Positions 1 to 9,196 of a DNA stretch of 64,000 nt are shown one piece after another. Both the position numbers and the translations under genes were made by a program. Each line of letters starts with the position of its first letter. The stretch's first letter is position 1. The stretch lies in assembly GCA_944990035.1 (NCBI GenBank), contig CALYLX010000119.1, positions 213,798 through 277,797 on the forward strand. Direction: 5' to 3'. This DNA comes from Clitopilus passeckerianus. Taxonomy: Eukaryota > Basidiomycota > Agaricomycetes > Agaricales > Entolomataceae. A model generated the notes under the pieces. The model was not told the DNA's origin. It worked only from the letters and a program-made list of their open reading frames with translations, and did no database searches.

Positions 1-326
1 GACGCCTTGTGTTTCCCTATCCCTATATCGACCCAGGTGTAATGGGTGATTTGCCCTGTTTTGTTGATAGTGCCGTCAACATTCTTGGCAGTGAGAGGTT
101 GTCGAAGGGGATGTGTTTTGATTCGATGGCGGGCGACGAATTCTTTGTCGATGAATAGTCCTTGAGCACCTGAGTCGACTAGTGCTTTGGTTTCAACGGT
201 TCTTTCTTCATTCGGAGCAGAGACCTTAATGGGTAGACGCATAGATTTATCAAAAGGTTCTGCATACGACATAGAAGAAATCAGTATTGTGGCGGGTTCA
301 GACGTTGACACTGGCCGCCGTTCTAA
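1..326 (-). CDS. Pol polyprotein, N-terminal aspartic protease (partial)
   Basis: An open frame runs on the minus strand from the end of gag to the window edge, about 108 codons with no stop. It contains ALVDSGAQGLFI, the retropepsin active-site motif (Asp-Ser-Gly-Ala), followed by KEFVARH, as in Ty3/gypsy proteases that process Gag-Pol in the virus-like particle. The frame is -1 relative to gag and begins across the gag stop (TTTTTAG at 323-329), which suggests expression by -1 frameshifting. Reverse transcriptase and integrase are outside the window. Truncation by the window edge, not by mutation. Confidence 0.8.
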
Positions 327-1207
327 AAATCCTCATCGAGCTCATTCCAGAAGCTCTCCAATTCTTCCGCTTCCAACGCTCTAATGGTTCTGACAAGATC
401 TTTGATGTTTTTCTTGCCATAGGAGTTGGTGTTGGACTGCTTTCCTCCTCTGCGTTCAGGGCATTCTCGAGAGCGATGTCCTTTCTTGAAACAGCGGAAA
501 CATTTCCCTTCCTTCATTAACTCCTTTCTCTTTTCAAAAGATAAGGCGTCAATGTCCATGGCGTTAGGGTCTGCTGTGGCGTGGGTATTGCGGGGATTTG
601 CATGGGAAATAGGGGGGAGTCCTCTGTTGCGGCGGATGACGTTCTGTCCTCTACGCCATTGTGCATCAAATCGGGCAGCGTGTTCGTACCATCCGTTAAT
701 GGTGACGGGAAGAATGGGGAGGTTATAGATCTTTTCAATGATCTTGGAGTTGAGTCCTTTCTGGAAGAATTCAATCTTCGCCTTTTCATCGGTGATCCCG
801 GAGGCGGAGATAAGGACTTTGAATTGAGATATGTAATCGTCAATTGGTCCTTTCTGCGTGAGAGCGTCTAGGGATGCAAATGCCTGTCCTTCCCCGTCTA
901 CTGGGTAGAAGGCGTTGATGAATTCTTTCTCGAATTGTTTGAAATTGGGGAGGATGATGTCGTTATCTTTGTTTGTGTAGTTCTGGCAGAAAGATCGTTT
1001 CCATGCCAAAGCGGTTCCTTTCTTCAAAAAGGAAAGTGCAAAAGCGATTTGCTTGTTGTTGTTGTCGTAGATGTGGTCGTTCAGGCTTAGGTACATCTTG
1101 ACTTCCAACAACCAAACTTCGGCATTTCTTCGGTCACCATCATATTCAAATGGTTGTCCCATTCGGAGTTCGGCGAGTTTCTTTGGTTCAGGGTTGGTTG
1201 GAGCCAT
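323..1207 (-). CDS. Gag-like capsid protein with CCHC zinc knuckle
   Basis: 294 codons from ATG 1207. The N-terminal two thirds look like a retrotransposon Gag capsid domain (WLLEVKMYL, YISQFKVL, FFQKGL). Residues about 236-249 form a CX2CX4HX4C knuckle (CFRCFKKGHRSREC) expected to bind the element's RNA. The same frame is open upstream to a stop at 1643-1645 except for one TAA at 1322-1324. That stretch has no Met and encodes an acidic Glu/Pro-rich repeat, so the true gag may once have been longer. Next gene is pol in the -1 frame, overlapping the gag stop. No similar gene lies elsewhere in the window. Confidence 0.85.
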   Translation of the reverse strand: MAPTNPEPKKLAELRMGQPFEYDGDRRNAEVWLLEVKMYLSLNDHIYDNNNKQIAFALSFLKKGTALAWKRSFCQNYTNKDNDIILPNFKQFEKEFINAFYPVDGEGQAFASLDALTQKGPIDDYISQFKVLISASGITDEKAKIEFFQKGLNSKIIEKIYNLPILPVTINGWYEHAARFDAQWRRGQNVIRRNRGLPPISHANPRNTHATADPNAMDIDALSFEKRKELMKEGKCFRCFKKGHRSRECPERRGGKQSNTNSYGKKNIKDLVRTIRALEAEELESFWNELDEDF

Positions 1208-1278
1208 TTCTGGTGGTTCTTGTTTCGGGGTTTGTGCGGGTGTTGGAGTCTGGGTCTGTCTGGGGGGTTCTGGTTCTG

Positions 1279-1338
1279 TTTCCGATTCTTCTTCGGGTTC
1301 TTGCTCTGTTTCCGATTCTTCTTAGGGTTCTTGCTCTG
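1279..1338 (-). repeat. Tandem 30-bp repeat carrying a single-base stop
   Basis: Two adjacent 30-bp units (1279-1308 and 1309-1338) are identical except for one base. On the minus strand they encode EQEPEEESET in gag frame. In the outer copy the second-half Glu codon GAA is TAA (1322-1324), giving an in-frame stop in otherwise open sequence. Confidence 0.9.
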
Positions 1339-1684
1339 GTTCTGATTCTGGTTCGGGGTTTGGCTGTGGTTCTGGTTCTGGGTTCTTTACTTCTTCGGTG
1401 AAGTAGGCGCTGCTAAGGTAGTCGCCAAATCGATATTGTCGCGGGTCTTCGTCTTTCGGTACCAAGTGTCTCCAACGGTTTGTCTTGAGGTCGAATTCTG
1501 AGTAAGTACCGTCGTCAAGTTGTACTACTCTCTCTGTCCCAGTGGGAGTTGAGGCGTTCGGCGGTCTTGAGGGAGACGTGGTTCCGGTCGGTTCTGCAAG
1601 GGTAGTTGACCTCTTGCAGTCAGGTGGTTTGGTGGTTGTGGCCTACGCTTGCGATGAGCGGGCTATCAGATCAGCTTGACCTTT

Positions 1685-2148
1685 TGTTAAGCTAGTATCG
1701 CTACGTGCTCAACCAAGTATCAAGAGTTCAGCTGCTTAGTCCTCTACCAGCCTTTGTAGAGACGAGCGAGAGTAATCGAGCGAGTCGAAGTTAAAGCAAA
1801 TAGCGATGTATAGGCTTTTAGGTCAAGCTGGGGAAGCAAGACCGAAAGCGTGAAAGTATTTATACATGAAGAGTAGGGCTAAGGGTTGGGCATTGCGCAG
1901 CAATGCTAAGTAAGCAAAAGTAAGTATGACTCGGAGTGAGTCAGAGTAAGAGTCACGACGAGTCATGGTAAGTAAATATAGTACAAGTATCCCACGATCG
2001 TGAGAATACTGAGTAATCGTAGCTAAAGGGATGAGTAATGCGCAGCAGTACTGAGTAATCGTATAAACGTAAGCGGGGCGGGGGAATAGTAATGGTAGAT
2101 GAGTAAAAGGAAAAAGAGTCCGGGTGCGTATCCAAGGTAACTGTAACA
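1685..2148 (-). repeat. 5' long terminal repeat
   Basis: Seen directly: the 464-bp block starts on the minus strand with TGTTA and ends with TAACA, the short inverted TG...CA ends typical of LTRs. It lies just upstream of the gag region and abuts foreign sequence (Helitron helicase codons) on its outer side. It is rich in short repeated motifs such as GAGTCA/AGTAA. No standard tRNA primer-binding site (TGG...) was recognised next to the inner end at 1684, so the priming mechanism is unknown. The outer boundary is well supported by the coding junction; the inner boundary rests on the terminal repeat only. Confidence 0.7.
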
Positions 2149-3906
2149 GGGAACAGTTTCACGAACACTTGGCACTTGATTACTTGGCTCGATCTGCATC
2201 TCAAGATCTTGCTGATGATCGCGCTCTCATTGACATTGAACATGCCATTGAGGACAGTGGACGATCACTCCCTGATTTTGGCTTGCCTGAGCCAAGTATC
2301 CGGTCACCTGAAGTACTAGCAGAACGAGAAGCTTTTGAGAGCCGTAGAGAGGAGCTCAGAGGTCACACAGATGAAATGGTTGCCTTGATGAACGAAGAAC
2401 AAAAGAACACATTCGACACATTATACAGCCACATCAAATCTGCAACCCGCGACTCAAACAACGCCTTTTTCCTCGAAGGAAAGCCAGGAAGAGGAAAGAC
2501 TTTCGTGGTTGAGGCTCTTTGCTGCAGGCTTCGAGCTGAAAGTCACATTGTTCTTACAGTTGGAACAAGCGCGCTAGCAGCATCACTACACGAACGAGGT
2601 CGGACGGCACATAATCTCTTCAGAATTCCAGTCAACGAGGTGGGCAATTAAGCAACAGACACATTAATCATTACTGACAAAGATACAGGAAAATGCGAAC
2701 ATTGTCTCGCTAATCCACCCCCATACCTACCGAGCCGAACTAATTCAATCAGCCACTGCCATAGTTTGGGAGGAACTTGCCAGTGCTAACAAGGCCGCTG
2801 TCGAATGTACAGATGAAATTTGCCAAGCCATCACAGGATCAACACAGGCGTTCGGTGGTATTCCATTCATCGGACTTGGAGATTTTCGCCAAGTCGCACC
2901 TGTAGTGAGAGGCCAAGGTCCGACACCCGCCCGGCTAGCCTCAATTAAATCCTCCCATCTCTGGCCGTCATTCAAGCTGGCATCTCTTCATCACCCACAC
3001 CGATCCGCTACAGACCCAGAGTATACAGCATTTGTCGATGAAATTGGAGAGAACCACCTTAGCCCCACAGTTGATTTGAAGATTCTGCGGCGTCTCAAGT
3101 CAATTAATGAGGTGATCTCTTTTCTTTTTCCAGATGACGTACTTCAGGATCCGCCTAAATGCCTAACCTGGGCATTACTTTCTCCGAAGAACCGTTACGT
3201 TGACGAATTTAATGCCAAGATTTTGCAGAAATTGCCAGGAAATTACGGTAAGTCCACAACAGCTTGACAGGCATAACAACTTAACAAGACATACTGACAC
3301 CGGGTCACCTTTCAAGTCACTTATCTTTCAACAAACACTATCAAGGAAAGAGATGCGGTTCTTACGGATCCTACCGACAGAGCAGAGCTCTCCCCCGAAT
3401 GCTTATCCATGATAACCCAAAATGGTGTCCCACCTCACCAGCTTCGGCTGAAAACTGGAGCTGTCTGCGTGATTATGCGCAATATGAATGTTCGAAAAGG
3501 TTTGGTAAAGAATGCCCGAGTTATCGTGGAAAGGCTAAACCGGCGAGTGATTACAATACGGGTAATCAACAACAATACAGGCCAGCTCAGCGAATTCGTT
3601 GCTATTCCCCGCATCCGATTTGACTTTACCCCTGCATGGACAAGTTGGACTGTCCAGCGTGTGCAGTTTCCCCTACGCCTTGCCTATTCCACAACATTTC
3701 ATGGATGTGTTGGCCTAACGCTTGACAGGACAGTCATTGATCTTCGAACACCTGTTTTTGCTCATGGACAGCTGTACACAGCCTTATCACGAGTGCGCCA
3801 TAGAGATCACTCATGTACTTTACTCCCAGAAAGTAACGAAGGATCCTCTGAAAACTCTTCTATCTGTAGAATTACCAATGTAGTGTACAACAAATTGTTA
3901 ACGTAG
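2149..3906 (+). pseudogene. Helitron Pif1-like DNA helicase, 5'-truncated
   Basis: Three exons: 2149-2639, 2689-3247, 3317-3906 (introns 2640-2688 and 3248-3316, both GT-AG). The first recognisable residues (IEHAIEDSGRSLPDFGLP) are typical of the stretch just before the helicase core of Helitron proteins. Walker A is GKPGRGKTF, a DEAD-like/GDFRQVAPV segment follows, and the end has GLTLDRTVIDLR...HGQLYTALSRVR, the Pif1/RecD motifs V-VI. Host Pif1 at 11.2-13.6 kb has SQGQT at the corresponding place; here it reads FHGCVGL, so the conserved Gln is Val. With its N-terminus removed by the retrotransposon it cannot make a complete Rep-helicase. The remaining frame is open through both introns, so insertion was probably recent. 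Confidence 0.8.
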
Positions 3907-3955
3907 ACCGAATTAGAGACTCAGCAGCCGATTCAAACGACGGCGTAGCCGCATG
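2149..3955 (+). mobile_element. Helitron remnant, 3' part
   Basis: The element is recognised by its Pif1-type helicase domain, which in Helitrons forms the C-terminal half of the Rep-helicase protein. The Rep nuclease and the 5' end are absent, cut off by the LTR retrotransposon at 2148. Downstream of the helicase stop a short GC hairpin (CGGCGTAGCCG, 3941-3951) resembles Helitron 3' hairpins. No convincing CTRR terminus follows it, so the right boundary is uncertain. The tRNA-Leu gene begins about 180 bp further on. Confidence 0.6.
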
Positions 3956-4125
3956 TCTTGTAGTAGTATATGTAGATGGTTTTGAAGGGTTGTAACTTCT
4001 GCTGGGAGGATTTTACGAATAAACTCTTGCCCCTCTCTTGCCTTTTGTGAGGACCCATCGAGCTTGATGATTACTTTGCAAATTCATCGTAGATCCAAAC
4101 GGTGCACCTCGTTCTTTACCACTGC

Positions 4126-4129
4126 AAAA
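4126..4129 (-). terminator. RNA polymerase III T-run
   Basis: Four T residues on the minus strand, four bases past the tRNA-Leu 3' end, the usual Pol III stop signal. Confidence 0.6.
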
Positions 4130-4133
4130 CATT

Positions 4134-4239
4134 TGACAAGAGTGGGACTTGAACCCACGCCATCATACGATGATGAGAACCCGCGAAAGCAGGCAAGCTA
4201 CGCTTGAGTCACACGCCTTAACCGCTCGGCCATCTTGCC
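4134..4239 (-). tRNA. tRNA-Leu (CAA) with 25-nt intron
   Basis: Seen by folding the minus strand: acceptor GGCAAGA pairs with TCTTGTC (one G-U), discriminator A at 4134, D-stem GCC/GGC, T-arm GTGGG-TTCAAGT-CCCAC, and a long variable arm with an ATC/GAT stem, as in class II tRNAs. Anticodon loop CT-CAA-G gives anticodon CAA (Leu, codon UUG). An intron of about 25 nt (4178-4202) follows the base 3' of the anticodon. It contains GCTTG, able to pair with CAAGC of the anticodon loop, matching the known arrangement of intron-containing tRNA-Leu(CAA) in yeast. The outermost anticodon-stem pair is mismatched (T-C). Confidence 0.88.
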
Positions 4240-4763
4240 ATGAGAGTTACTAGTCAGAGAGTGTCAGCGGGAGTCATCGCAGATAGAGGAGCATCGACGA
4301 AACTTGACTCGAAACCCTTGTGACCATGAGGCAAGCTCGAGGCGTGGGGTCGCTTCAAGTCTTTGACACTTCTCTTCATTCAATCACTCAGTTACTGTCG
4401 TTGTAGCGACGTCTACCAGCAACCTTTTTCTCGCTGTCAAAGACAGTACAACGCCTTTGGTTCTTTGACGGCTTTCTTTTGTCAAAGGCCGTTTATCTTT
4501 TGTGGATAGCCGACCGGTTAGATCATGATTGCCAAAAGAAGATTGTGACGGGAAGTGCCACGCCCTTTGATCGCCCCTTGGCTCTCAACGTGGAAGCACC
4601 ACCCCAAGGTGACGCACAAACAATCGGGAACTGTGCATAAAAACGTTGGATAAAATGGAGACCAGGCTTTCACATCTCCGCTACGACTTCCTTGCAAGAA
4701 AACCACCCCTCAAGACCCCCAATCCCGACAATACTTCGAAGTTCACGACAGAGATAGCTCGAA
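4240..4763. other. Intergenic, no gene seen
   Basis: 524 bp between the tRNA and the coiled-coil gene. It must contain the promoter and 5' UTR of the gene starting at 4764. No open frame with recognisable content or clear TATA box was found. Confidence 0.5.
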
Positions 4764-6756
4764 ATGGCGCGTTACAAGACAAGGAGCCCTCAAGACGCGT
4801 TAATTAAGAAAACCGGGAAGATTAGCATTAAGAGAAGGCCGCGACATCCAGACAGTGAGTTCCACCCGCAAATTTACCTCTCCAATATTTTAATTGACTC
4901 CGTTGTGCAGACGTGTTGTTCGCAATCAGTTACATCCACAGAATTGACCATGCTGGAGAATTTCGGTTCTTCCCCATTCGCCAGGTGTACGAAACAAGTG
5001 AGTTTTCCGGGCGTCATTACCCTCTGACGGCAAGCTAACTATCTGTATTCCCATTAGTTGAGATCTTGCATGCTCAGCGTAATGACGAGCTCCCCCTTGG
5101 GAAACAATTGCCGAGTGCAATTCATGGTCATATACTGAAGACACTTGTACGTCTCGCCATATCCGTCATCCGTACAAAGGCTCATTCTCTCCAGGTGAAA
5201 GCAGGGTATCTGGAATTTAACGAGTCAAAGACCCAGATTCAAGTTACACCCACTGGCTCTGTTTTGTACGTCCGCCTTTTCCTTGTCTCAAGCCACTTTA
5301 GTAATTCAATTCCTTCAGCATGCGAGTAGTTGCTGAGAAAGTAGACCACACCCTTTATGATTCCGCTGTCACCAAGCACAGGGCGCACTGCGACTATTTC
5401 CGTCAACAAGTGGGACCTCTTTCTAAGCTTACGAACAAAGAAGTAAGCATATTTCATTTTGTCCTCCTCGATCGTAATCTGATTGGGACTATAGTTAGCG
5501 GATGAGAACGAGGAACTTCAAGGGAAAGTCGAAGAGTATGAAAAACATAGGCGAACCTGCCCAGTCTTTGCAACGCCGCAAACCTACGAGAGGGCGGCAA
5601 GTGTCGCAACCGAGGCTTCCTCAATGGCATTCGATGATTTACAGCAACTTCATACACCAGATAATTCGGTGGACCAAGAACGAGATGCTGAGGAGCAAGA
5701 TGCGGATGCAGATGCAGACATGCTCCCACCACCTGAACCATCTTCTTCCCGACATTTGTAGGTTTTCAACCACCTTCTTTTCTTCACAGCCTAATGACAT
5801 CTCGATCAGAATAACCCCTGCCCATACTCGGAAACCGATTCATTCCACCCCAGTCAACCCGTATATGACTCCTAATAGCATCCCTCGCATACGTCCCCAG
5901 CGAACTATCACCCAAGCAACTCTCACACCACCCCCTTCACCTTTTGGGAATCGCAGGTCCTTGACACCTCAACCTATTTTCGAAGATGCAGCGGGCGACA
6001 GCATGATGGTGGACGACTTCCCAGATTCGGAGACCACTCTTCTACCTTCCCTCATGTACAACGATAATCAAGGAGAGTTACAAACTCTTCGTGACGAGGT
6101 ACGCTCTCACATTCACTTCAGCTTCAAAACTCCGTACTGATATTGTGGTCCCATAGAATAAGTCTTTGAAGACATGGACTCAACAAATGGCAGAACTGGT
6201 CAGGCCATACTGGGGCGAGAAAGAGTTCAATTCCGGCGACACCGACGAGATTTCCACAACGACTACCCGAATCATCTCCAACCTTCGAACAACAGAAGCC
6301 GACCTCGCGGAGAAAGATAGACGAGTGCGAGAACTCGAGGCCGAAATCAAACGCGCAACGGATGACTCGGATGAGCAGGTTCGGTTTCTCTCTCATACCC
6401 TCGTCAAATTTCGATTGACTTGTTTCCAGATAGATTCCCTCAACCTTGAAATCCGGAAGGCCGAAGAAGAGCTTCGTGATTTAAAGCAGAAGAATCAACC
6501 TGACCAGAAGCAACTGCAAGACCTAGAGGACGAGCTGAACACGACGAAATTGTTGCTTAGGGACACAATCCAAGAGAAGAACGACGCTGTGGCCCATATT
6601 AGGAGCATGTTCATGGGTGCTGGGGAGTTCCTTTCAAAGATCCCGTCAAAGGTGAGGCTCGCTTCCCTGATTCATCAAATTCAGAATGCTCATGTACAAC
6701 GCTTGCAGGAACAACCAACATCCATCTCAGCAGGGCCTATTCTGGGAAGCTCTTGA
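4764..6756 (+). CDS. Uncharacterised coiled-coil protein with conserved-looking N-terminal module
   Basis: Not recognised. Nine exons give a continuous frame: 4764-4855, 4912-4997, 5058-5146, 5195-5265, 5319-5442, 5495-5757, 5810-6098, 6157-6378, 6430-6756. The first ~110 residues are basic then mixed alpha/beta in character (MARYKTRSPQDALIKK..., ISYIHRIDHAGEF, KAGYLEF) and could be a small DNA- or protein-binding domain, possibly winged-helix; this is a guess. The middle is acidic and Pro/Ser/Thr-rich with TP/SP sites. Residues roughly 310-440 have heptad-like Leu/Glu/Lys patterns (LAEKDRRVRELEAEIKR, LQDLEDELNTTKLLLRD) predicting a coiled coil. Phases agree at every junction, which supports the model. 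A structural, perhaps chromosome- or cytoskeleton-associated role would fit coiled coils but is not shown. Confidence 0.75.
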
Positions 6757-7015
6757 ATCAATGTCCTTGGCCTCGACTCGGACGAACAATCATACAGATA
6801 TGGTATTGGATCTGTCCATATCTTGATACCCACTGTCACATATTTGCATCTATACCTTCTATGCTTCACCTCTTCCTCATTATGGTGTATTTCTTTCCAT
6901 ATACCCAGGCGTTTCACATAGGGCAACGGTACGATTCTGAATACTGTTACACAGATAAATAACACATTGCTTCTGAGTATTTCCGCTATGGACCCTGCAT
7001 AGCTTACAATTCGAC

Positions 7016-7710
7016 CTAAAGTCGAGAAACAACCCAGGAAGCGGCTTCTCCAGCATTCTATAAGGGCAGCCAGCTCGTCAGTAAAGAGCAGCAGTTCCAG
7101 AGAAGTCAGACTTACCGCTCCATAACCCAAGTGAGCTGGGAGGATGATAGAACCACCATCACAGATGTTATCACCTGTAGCACAGAAAGTCTTCGCAGTA
7201 ATTCCACCAGCGAAAGCTTGCCCTTTGTCCGGGTCGCCGAAGACAATGGCACCTCGGATGCGAGACTGAACGGAAGAAGCCATCTTTCCAGCTGCAAGAT
7301 GGGTAACTTGTGCGCCTTGGCTAGATGGAATAACTGTTTGAGAAACGATGGAATTGACGGAAGAGAATGACTGACCTGTAGCCACTAATGAAAATCTTGG
7401 TATTCGGGCAGGAGCTCGCAACGGATGCAGCATCGCTGGCCATAGTCTGCGCACCACCCTGGTCTCCGCCAGCCAAGAACCCGGCAACGGTAGCTGGGTA
7501 TGGGACACCAACGAAAGAGAGGCTTCGGCCGGCCAAAGCGCTGGTTAAGGCCGTCTGGAATGGAGGCCCAACGATAGTTCCAAGGGTACCACTCTCGCCA
7601 GTTCCCCTCGCAAAGAAGACGGTGACATCGGCACAGTCAGCGCGAGGCTCGACGGGTGTAGCAGAGACAGAGAGAGCTGTGAGTGCGAGGAGAAGAGAGT
7701 AGAATCGCAT
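7016..7710 (-). CDS. Cutinase (carbohydrate esterase family 5), copy 1
   Basis: Secreted serine esterase that hydrolyses cutin and other polyesters outside the cell. Exons on the minus strand: 7376-7710, 7116-7320, 7016-7057. Residues 1-16 (MRFYSLLLALTALSVS) form a signal peptide. CADVTVFFARGTGE is the family N-terminal block. The nucleophile elbow GYSQG is made across the first intron (Ser codon AG|C). The catalytic Asp lies in TGDNICDGG and the His in PAHLGYG. About 195 residues, normal for the family. An upstream in-frame Met (7776) would bury the signal peptide, so ATG 7710 is preferred. A TATA box lies ~70 bp upstream. The neighbour at 8428-9122 is a tandem duplicate with introns at identical positions. 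Confidence 0.95.
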
Positions 7711-7776
7711 TTTCTTAGTGGGTTCTTGACGAGGAGTGTCTTCAAGTTGGAGAATCTGCGGATGCAACCTGGCCAC

Positions 7777-7783
7777 CTTTATA
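7777..7783 (-). promoter_or_regulatory. TATA box of cutinase 1
   Basis: TATAAAG on the minus strand about 70 bp upstream of the ATG; the same spacing is kept at the tandem cutinase. Confidence 0.6.
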
Positions 7784-8427
7784 CTCAGAACTCATAACTG
7801 TAGCTAGCAACGTTGAGTGCATTGAGTCGGTTATGAGTACATGCCAGAGCCGGGGCTGAAGAGGAGGATAGCAGCCGCTAGGTTGGAGTAGAATACACCG
7901 CAGAGGACGGATGCAATCTTTACAGTCTTCAAGCCAACTCGAATTGAATTGCCTCAGCTTCCGAGATCAATTTCGCTTCAAGTCGCGTTCGTGGTTGCTG
8001 TAAACGAGCCTGAGATGCAAGTAGCCATCTGAGAGAAGGCGGAAACCTGAGCAGCTGACAATTGGATAACGACGTCAGATCAGGAGCCTCAGTCACGGGG
8101 CCACGAGTAGCGAAGGTGGTTCGGCTGCAGACTTCGGCGTTACTGGTGTTGGGTTGGAACCTAGGCAGGAAAAAGTAGACCTTGCCTGTAGTCTAACCGC
8201 AACTCACCTGGCATAAATTGCATACTTTCTGTGCACGGTATCGCTGGGATCGATGAATTGTAGACGCGTGTGTGGTCAGGTGGATTACAACGTTCAGAAA
8301 GGCAGTTTTTGTTTCCCGCCCAAGTCCAAGGGAATAACCGGATTCGAATACATTCCAATAACTGTTATTCACTGAGTATCAAATACAAGGTATTCTCTGT
8401 TTTAGGAACCCGTCAGGCCGGAGATTT
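7784..8427. other. Intergenic between tandem cutinases
   Basis: About 640 bp between the copy-1 TATA box and the stop codon of copy 2. No supported gene; it should carry the copy-1 upstream regulatory region and the copy-2 3' UTR. Confidence 0.5.
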
Positions 8428-9122
8428 TTAAAGACGAGATACAACAAATGCAGCTGCATCTCCAGCATTCTAGTAATGGAAAATACCTTGTTAATTCACG
8501 GGATTCTACTCAAGAGGGTGGGACTTACGTTGCCGTAACTTAAATGAGGTGGGAGAACGAGAATACCGCCTGCGCAAATATTATCACCGGAGGCGCAGTA
8601 CGTCTTGGATACAATGCCACCAGGGAACGCTTGACCGTTGTCGGGGTCACCGAAGAGGACGGCACCTTTGATACGTGATTGAACAGTGGAGGACATCTTT
8701 CCAGCTGCGAGATGGGTCACTTGGGCTCCTTGACTATATTATCGGCATACGTTAGCATATGTGTTTAGCAAGGAATGTCGGACAAACCTGTAGCCGCTGA
8801 TGAAGATCTTCGTGTTCGGGCAGGAGCTTGAGATAGAAGCAGCATTACTGGCCATAGTCTGGGCGCCACCTTGGTCTCCACCGGCCAGGAATCCAGCAAT
8901 GGTGGCTGGATATGGGATACCAACGAAAGAGAGGCTGCGGCCTCCCAATGCGCTCTGCAGGGCAGCTTGGAAGGGAGGCCCTACGATGCTTCCAAGAGTG
9001 CCACTCTCACTTGTTCCTCGAGCAAAGAAGACTGTGACGTCGGTACAACTTGCCCGAGGTTCAACAGGGCTGGCGGCTGCAGAGAAAGCTGCGAGGGTAG
9101 CGAGGAGAGCGTAAAGGCGCAT
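8428..9122 (-). CDS. Cutinase (carbohydrate esterase family 5), copy 2
   Basis: Exons 8788-9122, 8529-8733, 8428-8469 on the minus strand, the same three-exon plan as copy 1 (coding exons 335, 205 and 42 nt in both). Signal peptide MRLYALLATLAAFSAAAS, then CTDVTVFFARGTSE. The catalytic Ser is in GYSQG, here AG|T split by the intron, Asp in SGDNICAGG, His in PPHLSYG. The C-terminus NAGDAAAFVVSRL parallels NAGEAASWVVSRL in copy 1. Proteins are very similar while introns differ, showing a duplication old enough for introns to drift. Expected role is extracellular polyester degradation on plant material. The two copies share orientation but have separate TATA boxes, so they are probably transcribed independently. 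Confidence 0.95.
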
Positions 9123-9189
9123 TGTGAACTTTTTGTATGTGGTAGCAGAGCCGCGCTATGCTGACGAGGACGAGAGCTGGGTACACATC

Positions 9190-9196
9190 TTTTATA
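9190..9196 (-). promoter_or_regulatory. TATA box of cutinase 2
   Basis: TATAAAA on the minus strand about 70 bp upstream of ATG 9122. Confidence 0.6.

Larger units (their letters stand above)
1..2148 (-). mobile_element. LTR retrotransposon (Ty3/gypsy-like), 5' part only
   Basis: The element reads on the minus strand and runs off the left edge. From its 5' end it has one LTR (1685-2148), an untranslated or degraded leader, gag with a CCHC zinc knuckle (323-1207) and the start of pol with an aspartic-protease DSGA motif (around 167-185). Reverse transcriptase, RNase H and integrase would lie outside the window, so the Ty3/gypsy assignment rests on the gag type and gag-protease order and is an inference. 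It sits directly against a truncated Helitron helicase at 2149, so it appears nested in that older element. The second LTR and the target-site duplication cannot be checked here. Confidence 0.85.

Noticed and set aside
1640..1684. tRNA primer-binding site beside the LTR
   Set aside because: Sequence next to 1684 (minus strand AAAGGTCAAGC...) does not match a TGG-starting tRNA complement.
3939..3960. Exact Helitron 3' terminus
   Set aside because: A GC hairpin is present but the following bases do not give a clean CTRR, so no boundary is asserted.
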